Below are positions 8,888 to 18,485 of a stretch of 64,000 nt of DNA, piece by piece. Both the position numbers and the translations under genes were made by a program. Under the pieces are notes generated by a model. That model was given only the letters and a program-made list of their open reading frames with translations. It was not told the DNA's origin and ran no database searches. Within the stretch, counting starts at the first letter, position 1. The number at the start of each line of letters is the position of its first letter. Source of the stretch: Bordetella bronchialis (GTDB taxonomy: Bacteria; Pseudomonadota; Gammaproteobacteria; Burkholderiales; Burkholderiaceae_B); the NCBI RefSeq assembly GCF_001676705.1, contig NZ_CP016170.1, positions 5,518,001 through 5,582,000 on the forward strand, given 5' to 3'.

Positions 8888-11308
8888 ATGTTCCCTTCCC
8901 AACCGGCCATCCGGCCGATCTTCGGCCCGGCCTTCTGGAATCCCTACACACCCGCGATCCGCGCGGACGATTACGCGCGCGGCCTGCAGGGGGACGCCAC
9001 ATCGCCGGTCAGGTATTCGGAAGCGGCCCATGGCACGCATGCCGAGTTCTGCAACGGCCCGCGTTTCGCGGCCTACAAGGAAGAAATGCGGGCGCAGTTG
9101 TCCTTCCTTGCGGCGTTCTGCCGGCAGCACCAGGTGCCGGAGGCGGAAACGATCGCCTCCAGCCTGGATACCTTCTTCCGTCATCGCTTCGACGAGGCGC
9201 ACTATTTCAGTACGCGGTCCAGCATCGTCGATTCCCGCGGCAAGCAATCGCTGGACGAATTCTGCTGGATGATCCGCCACGATGCGATCGGCCTGAACAC
9301 CAAATTGGCGGCGATCCGCAATCTTGCCCTGGGCGTGACGGAATGCGCGGACGGCGCGGTGTCCAATCTTGTGTCGGCGGCGCGCAAACTGGCGCTGGCG
9401 GTTGGCGGCATCCGCGGCACCCTGTGGAACATCAAAGAGGAAACCGCCCGCGATACCTTGCTTGCCGTGACGCAGGAAAGCTTCGCATGCCGGCCCGACT
9501 ACCACCCGGGCAATGAAATCCACTATGTGACGACGGCATGGAACAGTCTTGCCGGGTGGTATGGCTTCGAAAGCGATCCCGACGGCATCACGATGCCCGA
9601 AGCACAGGAGTTCGGCTTTCTCGCGCTGTGCGCCGAACGGCTCAGGGCCGCGCTGGTCCCGGACCGGATCGCGCTGTCGTTGGCGGAGACCTGCCAGGCG
9701 CGGTTCAACGCCGCCATGGCGCCGGATGCCGGTTCGCGCGTCCTGGCGTGGACGCCGGCCCTGCAGGACGCCATGCTGGAGACCCTGCGCGACATCGCCC
9801 AGGCCTTCGGACTCACATGGGAAGACGAGGACCGCCTGGACGCCGGCACGCAGCAATGGTCGCGCCGGGAAAGCGATCTGCGCCTGGGCAGTTTTCTTGC
9901 AATGGACCAGGATGGCGATACCTGCGCCTGCAGGCTGCGCCCCGATCCGTCGCTGATCGCCATGGACCTATTGCGGACCATGGCGGACCTGGGACTGCTG
10001 CAGGAAGGAGACTACCCCCGGAACCAGGGCGCATGGATGGCCGAAAACGGCACCCGCGCCGCCCTCTTCGTTTACGGCGAGCTGTGCTGGGTCGCGCGCG
10101 CCCGCGCGAAGGAAGCGTTCCAGGCCCCGCTCTGGCAAGGCAAAGGCCTGGAAATCGAACTGGCCACCCTGGCGGACCTGCGGCGATGGCAGGACGCCCG
10201 CCTGGACAAAAGCCGGGTTCCGCCCTCGACGGCGATCGGCCAGGTCATACGCGTCGAGGAGCCGGCCCGATTGGGCGAGATGCCGATAAGCTGGCTGAAC
10301 GACACCGCCTGCGCCGAAGCATTCCTGCGGCGCCTGGGCCAGGCCCCCGCCGTGGCCTACCTGGCCGCCCACGCCCCCGCGATCGCTGCATTCGCGGCCG
10401 GCAAGCGCCACAAGCTGCTCTGCTGCATGCTGCGCGCCGGCATGGGCACGTCCATCCTGGCCGTGGTGCGGCAATGGTCGTCCGACCCCGGGCAACACAT
10501 GGGCATGGTCTTCCGCCTGTTGCGCGACCAGGCCATACCGATGCTGCACCGGGCCCTGCTCGACCGCGATGCGCCGGCCGCGGTCATGGCATGGTATGCG
10601 CCATGGCGCGACGCGCGCCTGTTCAGCTTCGTCGCGCCCAGGATCGGCCTGCTGCTGGGTTCGGCGTATATGGGTTCGGCGGCATTCGCTTCCGCGCTGC
10701 GCGCCGGGCGCGCGGCGCCCGTCCAGGCGTTCTTCCAGTTGCTGAAGGAGCTGCTCAAGGACCCGCCGATGCAAGCGGGCATCAAGGACAGCTTGCCGGA
10801 GGTGCTGTGCGCCAAGGACTTCCTGGGCGCGCCGGCGCTGGCGTTCGCCATGGCCAGCGGCCACGCGCCCGTGGTCCAGGCCTTCTACAGCGGACTGACC
10901 GCGCTGCTGGCGGAGCCATGGTCGGCCGCGGCGATACGGCCGCCGCTGCTGGCGGCACTGCCGCACCTGCTGGTGGCGGCGTCCGCCGGCCTGGACTCCG
11001 GATTGGCATACGCCCTGGCCAACGGCCACAGCGCGGTCATCCAGGCCTTCCACGCCACCTTGGTCGACATGATGCGTAGCGCAGTGACGGCGCCGTGGCT
11101 TTGCAAGCACCTTCCCGGCATGCTGGACCCGAAGGACGGATGGGGCAAGCCGGGCATCGTCCTGGCGCGGGAAAGAGGCCATGTGGCCGCGGCCGCGGCC
11201 TTCGAAGCCATACGCGCCGATCCGGACATCCTGCCCCACCTGGCGCCGCCAGCCATGCCGCCCCCGCCCGATCGCGCGCCCGGGGCCGACCCGGCGGATG
11301 GCCGCTAA
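8888..11308 (+). CDS. Large protein of unknown family with C-terminal ankyrin-like repeats
   Basis: An 806-residue protein I do not recognise. Residues 1 to about 480 are mixed alpha/beta without an obvious signal peptide or membrane segment. From about residue 500 a helical repeat recurs every 50-60 residues: ALRAGRAAPVQAFFQLLKEL (about 599), AMASGHAPVVQAFYSGLTAL (about 655), ALANGHSAVIQAFHATLVDM (about 708) and ARERGHVAAAAAFEAI (about 757). The repeat resembles degenerate ankyrin helices seen in some type III effector families. The C-terminus is Pro-rich. There is no good ribosome site before the ATG, so the start is uncertain. It lies alone between a regulator and a convergent Liv operon. 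An injected effector is one possibility, but no secretion genes are nearby. Confidence 0.6.
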   Translation: MFPSQPAIRPIFGPAFWNPYTPAIRADDYARGLQGDATSPVRYSEAAHGTHAEFCNGPRFAAYKEEMRAQLSFLAAFCRQHQVPEAETIASSLDTFFRHRFDEAHYFSTRSSIVDSRGKQSLDEFCWMIRHDAIGLNTKLAAIRNLALGVTECADGAVSNLVSAARKLALAVGGIRGTLWNIKEETARDTLLAVTQESFACRPDYHPGNEIHYVTTAWNSLAGWYGFESDPDGITMPEAQEFGFLALCAERLRAALVPDRIALSLAETCQARFNAAMAPDAGSRVLAWTPALQDAMLETLRDIAQAFGLTWEDEDRLDAGTQQWSRRESDLRLGSFLAMDQDGDTCACRLRPDPSLIAMDLLRTMADLGLLQEGDYPRNQGAWMAENGTRAALFVYGELCWVARARAKEAFQAPLWQGKGLEIELATLADLRRWQDARLDKSRVPPSTAIGQVIRVEEPARLGEMPISWLNDTACAEAFLRRLGQAPAVAYLAAHAPAIAAFAAGKRHKLLCCMLRAGMGTSILAVVRQWSSDPGQHMGMVFRLLRDQAIPMLHRALLDRDAPAAVMAWYAPWRDARLFSFVAPRIGLLLGSAYMGSAAFASALRAGRAAPVQAFFQLLKELLKDPPMQAGIKDSLPEVLCAKDFLGAPALAFAMASGHAPVVQAFYSGLTALLAEPWSAAAIRPPLLAALPHLLVAASAGLDSGLAYALANGHSAVIQAFHATLVDMMRSAVTAPWLCKHLPGMLDPKDGWGKPGIVLARERGHVAAAAAFEAIRADPDILPHLAPPAMPPPPDRAPGADPADGR

Positions 11309-11324
11309 TGGTTGCTAGTGGCTG

Positions 11325-11333
<9 letters not shown>
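11304..11333. repeat. Three tandem 10-bp units at a convergent gene junction
   Basis: GCTAATGGTT, GCTAGTGGCT and GCTAGTGGCT follow one another. The first copy contains the TAA of the 806-residue protein gene and the third contains the TAG of the convergent livF, so slippage here would alter only the spacing between the stop codons. Confidence 0.7.
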
Positions 11334-12047
<714 letters not shown>

Positions 12048-12124
12048 GCCGGTCTTCTCCCTAGCGCCCGGCCATGGCCGGTTCGGCGGTGTTCTTGCTC
12101 ATGCGAAGCTCCTTGCGCGCGGGC

Positions 12125-14059
12125 CTAGGCCGTCACCGCGCCGCCCAGATAGGCCTCTACCACGCGGCTGTCCGCCTGCACCTGCGCCGGCTGGCCTTCG
12201 GATATCTTCTGCCCGAAATCCAGCACCGACACGGTGTCGCACACGCCCATGACCACATCCATGTGATGCTCGATCAGGATCAGGGTGATGCCGTGGTCGC
12301 GCACTTTGCGGATGATCTGCAGCAGTTCGGCGATATCGGGCGCCGTCAGGCCCGCCGCCGGCTCGTCCAGCAGCAACAGCTGCGGATCCAGGGCCAGCGC
12401 GCGGGCGATTTCCAGCAGCCGCTGCTTGCCGTACGGCAGGTTGCGCGCCTCTTCGGCGGCGTAGGTATCCAGGCCGACGAATTCCAGCAGCGCCAGGGCC
12501 CGGGCCCGCGCGCCGCTTTCCTCCTGCCGCCAGCGCGCGGTGCGCAGGGCGATATTGGCCAGGCCGGTACGGAAGCTGTGGTGCAGGCCCACCAGGACGT
12601 TTTCCAGGGCCGTCATTTCGCCGAACAGCGCCACGTTCTGGAAGGTGCGGGCAATGCCAGCGGCGGCGATTTCCGCGGGGACCATGCCGGCCAGCGGGCG
12701 GCCATTGAACTCCACCGTGCCGCCGGTGGGCACATAGATGCCCGTCAGCACGTTCATCATGGTGCTCTTGCCCGATCCGTTGGGGCCGATCAGCCCATGG
12801 ATGGTGCCGCGGCGGACCAGCAGGTCCACCTGGTTCAGCGCCTTCAGCCCGCCGAACTGCATGACCACGCCCCTGGCGTCCAGGAGCACGCCATCGGCGC
12901 CCGCGGCGCCCGGCGCGGCCGGCGGCACCGCCTGGACCTGGTGCGCGAGCTCCCGATTGACCGCCAGCGCCTTGCGCCCGGCATGGAAGAACATATTGCG
13001 CACGAAGCCGACGATGCCATCCGGCAGGTAATACACGACGAACAGGATCATGGCGCCGAAGATGGTCAGGCGCCAATCCGTCAGGGCCTCTACCCAGAAC
13101 GAGAAGGCGGCCAGCAACACGGTGCCCGCCACGGGAATGGCCAGCCCCCGCGGCGTGGCGCGGCCCTTGGCCACCGCGATCCCGGCCCCCAGCACCATCA
13201 GGATGGCCAGGGTCAGCGCGATGACGCGGAAGGTGCCGATGTCGTCCAGCATCTTGGGCAGCAGCACCACGATGGCGGCGCCCAGCAGCGCGCCCACGCG
13301 CGACTTGCGCCCGCCCATGATGATGGCCAGCAGGAACAGGATGGTCAGCTCGAAGTTGTAGGTGTTCGGCGAGATGTACTGCTCCGAATACGAATACAGC
13401 GCGCCGGCCAGCCCGGCGAAGCCGGCGCTGATCACGAAGGCCACGACCTTGTAGCGATACACCGACACCCCCATGCAATCGGCCGCGATGGGGCTGTCGC
13501 GCAGGGCCTCGAAGGTGCGGCCGATATGCGACTTCAGGATGCGATGCACGACAACCAGGGCGAGCACCAGCAGCACCGCCACGAGCCAGAAGTACTCCTG
13601 CTTGGTCAGGACGTGGCCATTGAAAGAGGGCTTGTTGATCTTGATGCCCAACGGACCTTCGGTCAGGAAGGTCATCTCGTTGATCAGGATCTGGATGATG
13701 GTGCCGAAGGCCAGCGTCACCATGGCCAGGTAGGGGCCGGTCACGCGCAGCGCCGGCAGGGCCAGCACCGCGCCGAACAGCGCCGCGATCAGGATGGCCG
13801 CGGGCAGGATGACGCCGATGGGCATATGCAGGTGGAACACCATCACCCCTGCCACATAGGAGCCGATGCCGAACAGCCCGGCATGGCCCAGGGAGACCTG
13901 CCCGGTATATCCCACCACGATGTCCAGCCCGAACAGCAGGATGGCGTAGATCATGATGGTTTCGACCAGGTGCAGGTAATACGGATTGGACACCGCCACG
14001 GGCAGCCCGGCCAGCACGGCGATGCCCACGATCGAGGCTATGAAAGTCAGCGATTTCAT
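12125..14059 (-). CDS. Fused Liv-type permease and ATP-binding protein (LivM-LivG)
   Basis: A 644-residue natural fusion. Residues 1 to about 345 are a LivM permease with DIVVGYTGQVSLGHAGLFG and several hydrophobic spans. A linker of about 35 residues rich in Ala and Pro follows. From about residue 385 there is a LivG ATPase with GPNGSGKST, NLPYGKQRLLEIARAL and LLLLDEPAAGL. The reading frame is continuous through both halves, so this is a real fusion rather than two adjacent genes. The start at 14059 has AAGGT and lies two bases after the stop of livH. The fusion fixes the permease:ATPase stoichiometry in this importer. Confidence 0.92.
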   Translation of the reverse strand: MKSLTFIASIVGIAVLAGLPVAVSNPYYLHLVETIMIYAILLFGLDIVVGYTGQVSLGHAGLFGIGSYVAGVMVFHLHMPIGVILPAAILIAALFGAVLALPALRVTGPYLAMVTLAFGTIIQILINEMTFLTEGPLGIKINKPSFNGHVLTKQEYFWLVAVLLVLALVVVHRILKSHIGRTFEALRDSPIAADCMGVSVYRYKVVAFVISAGFAGLAGALYSYSEQYISPNTYNFELTILFLLAIIMGGRKSRVGALLGAAIVVLLPKMLDDIGTFRVIALTLAILMVLGAGIAVAKGRATPRGLAIPVAGTVLLAAFSFWVEALTDWRLTIFGAMILFVVYYLPDGIVGFVRNMFFHAGRKALAVNRELAHQVQAVPPAAPGAAGADGVLLDARGVVMQFGGLKALNQVDLLVRRGTIHGLIGPNGSGKSTMMNVLTGIYVPTGGTVEFNGRPLAGMVPAEIAAAGIARTFQNVALFGEMTALENVLVGLHHSFRTGLANIALRTARWRQEESGARARALALLEFVGLDTYAAEEARNLPYGKQRLLEIARALALDPQLLLLDEPAAGLTAPDIAELLQIIRKVRDHGITLILIEHHMDVVMGVCDTVSVLDFGQKISEGQPAQVQADSRVVEAYLGGAVTA

Positions 14060-14061
14060 CT

Positions 14062-14934
14062 TCAGACCTTGCGGATCGCGGTCTTGCCGAACAGGCCGGC
14101 GGGTTTGACGGCCAGCACGAGCAACAGCAGCACCAGTCCCGGAACGTCCTTGTAGCCGGTGGACAGGTAAAAGCCGGTGGTGGTCTCGGCGATGCCCAGG
14201 ATCAGGCCGCCGACGATCACCCCCGCGCCGCTGGACAGCCCGCCGATGATCGCGACGGCGAAGGCCTTCAGCCCCAGCACCGCCCCCATGGTGGCGCCGG
14301 TCAGGGTCAACGGCGCGATCAGCACGCCGGCGAAGGCCGCGGTCAGGGACGACAGGGCATAGGACAGCGTGATGACCAGGTTGGTGTTGATGCCCATCAG
14401 CCCCGCGGCGTCGCGGTCGGCCGAGGTGGCGACGAAGGCCTTGCCGTAGATGGAGCGGCGGTTGAAGACTTCCACCACGAACATCATCGCCAAGGCGCCG
14501 ATCACCACCAGCAGCTCCATGGGCAGCACGTTGGCACCGGCCAGCTGGATCGGCGACATCGGCAGCGGCGCCGGGAACGGCAGGTCATCGCGGCCCCAGA
14601 CGTTTTCCGCGACGTTGCGGAAAATAATGCCCAGCGCGATGGTCGCCATGATCCAGCCGAACTCCGACCGGGTCTTGATGGCGGGCCGCACCCCCACCCG
14701 TTCGACCAGTGCCCCCTGCACGAAGCCGAACAGGCATACCAGGGGAATCATGACCCAGTAGTTCACGCCCAGTCCCACCAGGGACAGGCCGACCAGCGCC
14801 CCCAGCATCAGCGCTTCGCCCTGCCCGAAGTTCAGCGTGCCGGACGTGGCGAAGGTCAGCTGGTAGCCGAAGGCGATCACGGCGTAGATCATGCCCAGCG
14901 CGATGCCGCTGTAGACGAGTTGCAGAAGAATCAT
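14062..14934 (-). CDS. livH: Liv-type ABC transporter inner-membrane permease (second LivH)
   Basis: A 290-residue LivH permease with FGYQLTFATSGTLNFGQGEA near the N-terminus and the coupling loop YGKAFVATSADRDAAGLMGI in the middle. I start it at ATG 14934; a GTG five codons upstream (14949) is an alternative with a poorer ribosome site. It is separated by 27 bp from the binding-protein gene and by two bases from the fused livMG, so it is co-translated with the latter. Confidence 0.9.
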   Translation of the reverse strand: MILLQLVYSGIALGMIYAVIAFGYQLTFATSGTLNFGQGEALMLGALVGLSLVGLGVNYWVMIPLVCLFGFVQGALVERVGVRPAIKTRSEFGWIMATIALGIIFRNVAENVWGRDDLPFPAPLPMSPIQLAGANVLPMELLVVIGALAMMFVVEVFNRRSIYGKAFVATSADRDAAGLMGINTNLVITLSYALSSLTAAFAGVLIAPLTLTGATMGAVLGLKAFAVAIIGGLSSGAGVIVGGLILGIAETTTGFYLSTGYKDVPGLVLLLLVLAVKPAGLFGKTAIRKV

Positions 14935-14961
14935 TCGGGGGGCTTCCACGTGGGCGACGGC

Positions 14962-16200
14962 TTATTTGGCCGGCAGCGAGGCGACCTTGGCGCTGGCGTC
15001 CTTCTTGCGCGGCTGCGCGGTAGCCTTGATGTCGTCGGGATAGGCGTAGACCACGCGGCCATCCTTGACCTCGCCGAACACCACCAGGTTCGGGGTGATG
15101 GCGTCATGGTCGTCATGCGTGAAGGGATGGTCGTAGGTCATGACCACGCCCTCCACCGGCGACTGCAGGTTTTCCAGGGCCTCCCGGATCTTGGGTCCCT
15201 CCGTCGAGTTGGCCTGCTTGATCGCCGCCGCGAGCAGATAGATGGAGTCGTAGCCCTGCGCCGCCGATACCGGCGAATCGATGCGGTTGTTCTTGGGCTT
15301 GAACTTTGCCAGGTAGGCATCGATGAAGGCCTTGCGCTTGGGGGTGTTGGGCTCCTGGATGAAGGTTTGCGGCATGCGCGCGCCCGCGCCGTTGGCCCCC
15401 GCGTTGTCGATGTAGTTCGCCATGGACAAGGTCCAGCTGCCTACCATGGGCACTTTCCAGCCCAGCTTGGCCATGCCGTTGGCGATCTGCGCCAGCTCGG
15501 GGCCGATGCCGTAGGTCAGGATGGCCTCGGCGCCCGCCTGCTTGGATTTCAGCAGCTGCGCCGTCATGTCGACATCCTTGATATTGAACTTCTCCACCGC
15601 GACGGCCTTGACGCCCTTGGCGGCCAGCGCCTTCTCCAGGTCTTCGCGGCCCAGCTGCCCGTAATTGGTGGAGTCCGCCAGAATGGCCACCTTCTTGTAG
15701 CCGTCGCGCACCACGGCTTCCTCGACGATCATGGGCGCCTGGATGCTGTCGTGGGCGGCATTGCGGAACACGTAGTTGTCCGGGTATTCCGGCGCATTGA
15801 ACTGGTGCGTGATGACGCTGCCCGTGGCGACGTTATTGAAGACCGGGATCTTGGCATCCTGGTAGAAGCGCTGGGACGCCAGCGCCACGCCGGTATTGAT
15901 GAACCCCACCGTGGCGACGACCTGTTCCTTGTTGATCAGCTCCTGGGCGATCTGCACGCCGCGTTCGTTCTTGGCTTCGTCGTCCCGCTCGATCAGCACC
16001 AGCTGCCGTCCCAGCACTCCGCCATTCTTGTTGATTTCCTCCGCCGCCAGCCGCACGCCGTCGCGCATGCTGACGCCCATGGACGAAGAGCCGCCGGTAT
16101 ACGGGCCCGATACACCGATCTTGATGGGGTCCGCGGCGTGGGCGCCGCCGGCCAATGCGAAAGCAAGGGTTCCTACCAGCAGTTTCAGGCGATGCGTCAT
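14962..16200 (-). CDS. Liv-type ABC transporter periplasmic substrate-binding protein (second operon)
   Basis: A 412-residue LivJ-type binding protein. The open frame extends far upstream, but ATG 16200 follows GGAG and gives a clean Sec signal ending GGAHA before ADPIKIGVSGPYTGG, the classic N-terminus of this family. The first lobe (GVRLAAEEINKNGGVLGRQ) and second lobe (KVAILADSTNYGQ) are intact. The C-terminus is a Lys/Ala tail. It is the first gene of the operon and is preceded by an unusually long leader with a recognisable promoter at 16533-16560. Confidence 0.9.
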   Translation of the reverse strand: MTHRLKLLVGTLAFALAGGAHAADPIKIGVSGPYTGGSSSMGVSMRDGVRLAAEEINKNGGVLGRQLVLIERDDEAKNERGVQIAQELINKEQVVATVGFINTGVALASQRFYQDAKIPVFNNVATGSVITHQFNAPEYPDNYVFRNAAHDSIQAPMIVEEAVVRDGYKKVAILADSTNYGQLGREDLEKALAAKGVKAVAVEKFNIKDVDMTAQLLKSKQAGAEAILTYGIGPELAQIANGMAKLGWKVPMVGSWTLSMANYIDNAGANGAGARMPQTFIQEPNTPKRKAFIDAYLAKFKPKNNRIDSPVSAAQGYDSIYLLAAAIKQANSTEGPKIREALENLQSPVEGVVMTYDHPFTHDDHDAITPNLVVFGEVKDGRVVYAYPDDIKATAQPRKKDASAKVASLPAK

Positions 16201-16252
16201 CGTTGTCTCCGTTATCGAATATCGATGCTGCGTTGGAATACCGGCGGGGCGA

Positions 16253-16435
16253 TCAGATGCGGGGACAATGCTCCCGGCAAGGACGCGCGCGACCGCCGCC
16301 GGCATGCGAGGCGTGTAGGCGATGAAAGGAATTACCGGGGCGATGGGAGATGAAGGACGCCATGCAGCCATGCGGCGCCGGCATCGCGATGACCGCGATG
16401 CCCGTGTGCTCGTTTCGCGCTCTGCCCGAGAGCAT
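16253..16435 (-). CDS. Possible 60-residue leader peptide ahead of the second Liv operon
   Basis: Inside the roughly 325-base leader between the predicted promoter and the binding-protein gene, GGGAGAAGGC stands directly before an ATG at 16435, opening a 60-codon frame that ends 52 bases before the next gene. The peptide (MLSGRARNEH...EHCPRI) is rich in His, Arg and Gly and resembles nothing I know. It may be a leader used in attenuation, or chance coding in GC-rich DNA. Confidence 0.2.
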   Translation of the reverse strand: MLSGRARNEHTGIAVIAMPAPHGCMASFISHRPGNSFHRLHASHAGGGRARPCREHCPRI

Positions 16436-16532
16436 GCCTTCTCCCTTGGTCTTCTTGTAATCGCGCGGCTCCCTGCGGGCCGTGCGTATTGTTTTCGGTG
16501 CGCCGGTGCGGCGCGCGATCCCTCCGGGTCCA

Positions 16533-16560
16533 ATGATAGTGAGCGCGCGCCATGCGTCAA
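16533..16560 (-). promoter_or_regulatory. Sigma-70 promoter of the second Liv operon
   Basis: On the minus strand TTGACG (16555-16560), a 16-bp spacer and TATCAT (16533-16538) give a near-consensus promoter. Transcription would start near 16525, leaving about 325 bases of leader before ATG 16200. The 16201-16760 interval otherwise holds only the possible leader peptide, and I see no other gene in it. Confidence 0.55.
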
Positions 16561-16760
16561 TGCCGCACGCATTAGGGATTGCCCGCGAGCCGCAAGTTTC
16601 GCGTAAGTTCCATGCATGCAAGGCGATACACGTCATGGAATGCGCGCTGGCTTATGTCGTGGGGCGAGAAAAAAATGTCGACAAGGACAGCCGGATCGCG
16701 GGCATGTCTCGCCATCGCATCGTTGCGGCGATGAGCGCCGTCCGCATCGCGCGATGCGAC

Positions 16761-17393
16761 CTAGAGCACCCGCGCCAGCAGCCGGCAGGCCAGCAAGGCC
16801 ATGACCAGGGCGATGCCGCCGTCCAGGACCCGCCATGCGCGCGGATCGCGGAACACGGGCCGCAGCAGCCGCGCGCCGCCGCCCAGTACCAGCAGCCACA
16901 GCACGCTGGCGGTGATGGCGCCGGCCGCATAGGCCGCGGCGTTGCGGTCGAAGGCCTGCGCGAGCGAGCCCACCAGGACGATGTCCAGCCAGAAGTGCGG
17001 ATTGAGCACGGTGAAGCCCAGCGCCGCCAGCATGGCGGCGCCGCGGCTTGCCATGGCCTGCCCCGCCGGCGCGAGCGCACCGCCGGGCGACCACGCGCGG
17101 CGGGCGGCACGCAGGGCATAGACCGCCAGGAAGACGGCGCCGGCCCAGGCCATGGCGGGCACGATCCAGGCCGCACGCGCCGACAGCGTGCGCCACGCCA
17201 GCACGCTGGCCACGATGCAGACGGCGTCGGCGGCGGCGCATACGGCGATCACGCTGCCGACGTGCGCACGCTGCAGGCCCTGGCGCAGGATGAACGCGCT
17301 TTGCGCGCCCACCGCGGCGAACAGGCCCAGGCCGGTGCCCAGGCCCGAGGCCCAGGGCAGCAGAACAGAGGACAAGGCAAAAGCGGCATTCAT
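16761..17393 (-). CDS. argO: LysE/ArgO family amino-acid exporter
   Basis: A 210-residue inner-membrane protein with about six hydrophobic segments and the LysE/ArgO N-terminal pattern GLGLFAAVGAQSAFILRQGL, then CAAADAVCI. ArgO exports L-arginine and its toxic analogue canavanine. It is divergent from a LysR regulator that matches ArgP, the known activator of argO, which strongly supports the name. A weak ribosome site precedes ATG 17393. Confidence 0.85.
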   Translation of the reverse strand: MNAAFALSSVLLPWASGLGTGLGLFAAVGAQSAFILRQGLQRAHVGSVIAVCAAADAVCIVASVLAWRTLSARAAWIVPAMAWAGAVFLAVYALRAARRAWSPGGALAPAGQAMASRGAAMLAALGFTVLNPHFWLDIVLVGSLAQAFDRNAAAYAAGAITASVLWLLVLGGGARLLRPVFRDPRAWRVLDGGIALVMALLACRLLARVL

Positions 17394-17432
17394 GATGGCG
17401 GGTATTCTGGCTTGCCGGCCACGTAAAGAACA

Positions 17433-17467
17433 GCTAATGTTGCTAACCCATATTTAGCGTGGCTAAT
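17433..17467. promoter_or_regulatory. Candidate ArgP operator between argO and argP
   Basis: GCTAA occurs at 17433-17437, 17442-17446 and 17463-17467, and the copy at 17442 forms an inverted repeat with TTAGC at 17454-17458 (T-N11-A type, typical of LysR boxes). The AT-rich patch stands out in GC-rich DNA and lies exactly between the divergent start codons. Confidence 0.45.
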
Positions 17468-17470
17468 CCA

Positions 17471-18385
17471 ATGAATCTCGACCATGCCCAGCTGCGCGCG
17501 CTGGCCGCCGTCGTGCGGGAAGGCAGCTTCGAGCGCGCCGCGGCCGCCCTGCACGTCACGCCCTCGGCCGTATCCCAACGGATCAAGGCGCTGGAGGACC
17601 GCGTGGGACGCCTGCTGGTACAGCGCACCACACCGGCCGCGGCCACCCCGGACGGCCGGGTACTCGTGCAATTGGCGGAACAGGCGGCGCTGCTGGAGCA
17701 CGACGCGCTAAATCGCCTGGGCGTGGCGGAGGACGCCCCGCATGCCACCCTGCCGATCGCGGTCAATCACGACAGCCTGGAAACCTGGTTCATGGATGCC
17801 GCCGTGGACTTCGCCGCGCGCACCAACGCAACGCTGGACCTGCGCGCGGAGGACCAGGACCACACCGCCGAACTGCTGCGTGGCGGCGCCGTGATGGGCG
17901 CGGTCACCACGCTGGCCGAACCGGTGCAGGGCTGCCGCTTGCATGCGCTGGGCAGCATGCGCTACGCCGCGACCTGCAGCCCGGATTTCCATCGCCGCTA
18001 TTTCGCCCATGGCGTGGATGCGCGCTCGCTGGGCCAGGCCCCCGTACTGGTCTACAACCGCAAGGACGCATTGCAGGGCCGCTTCGCGCGCCGCATTCTG
18101 CGCGGCGCGCCGTGGCAGCCGCCGGTGTGGTGGCTGCCCTCGACACGCGCTTTCGTGCGGGCCTCGCTGGCCGGCCTGGGGTGGACCATGAATCCGCTGC
18201 AGCTGGTCCAGGCCGACCTGGACGCCGGGCGGCTGGTGCTGCTGCGGGCCCGGGCCTTCGAGGACACGCCGCTGTACTGGCAGCATTGGCGGGTGGCGTC
18301 CGACGCCATGTCCGCGCTCACGGAAGCGGTCCTGGCGGCCGCCCGCGGCGCGGGCCTGCGCGTGCAGCGGGCCGAACGCCGGTAG
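17471..18385 (+). CDS. argP: LysR family regulator ArgP (IciA)
   Basis: A 304-residue LysR protein. The N-terminal helix-turn-helix is REGSFERAAAALHVTPSAVSQRIKALEDRVG and the following LLVQRTTPAAATPDGR is characteristic of the ArgP subgroup. ArgP senses arginine and lysine and activates argO. The ATG at 17471 matches the family start; a GTG at 17459 adds only four residues. Neither has a clear Shine-Dalgarno, so a leaderless or very short leader is possible. It is divergent from argO. Confidence 0.86.
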   Translation: MNLDHAQLRALAAVVREGSFERAAAALHVTPSAVSQRIKALEDRVGRLLVQRTTPAAATPDGRVLVQLAEQAALLEHDALNRLGVAEDAPHATLPIAVNHDSLETWFMDAAVDFAARTNATLDLRAEDQDHTAELLRGGAVMGAVTTLAEPVQGCRLHALGSMRYAATCSPDFHRRYFAHGVDARSLGQAPVLVYNRKDALQGRFARRILRGAPWQPPVWWLPSTRAFVRASLAGLGWTMNPLQLVQADLDAGRLVLLRARAFEDTPLYWQHWRVASDAMSALTEAVLAAARGAGLRVQRAERR

Positions 18386-18485
18386 GCCGGCGGGCGGCCG
18401 CCAGGCGTGGAACGGCGGCCCCGCGCGGCTCGGTAAACTAGGCGCACGGGGCCTGCCGGCCCCCAACGTTTCCTGGAGACCCCCT

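Noticed and set aside
12074..14155. A 693-codon plus-strand open frame opposite the fused livMG gene
   Set aside because: The translation is a repetitive Gln/His/Gly/Arg string with no domain, and the opposite strand encodes a complete permease-ATPase.
16470..16520. GCACC motifs near the second Liv operon that might be NtrC sites
   Set aside because: They are not followed by GGTGC at five bases and no sigma-54 promoter is present, unlike the region at 53549-53653.
16253..16636. A 127-codon version of the leader frame upstream of the second Liv operon
   Set aside because: The long form begins upstream of the promoter and has no ribosome site; only the shorter 60-codon form from 16435 is worth testing.
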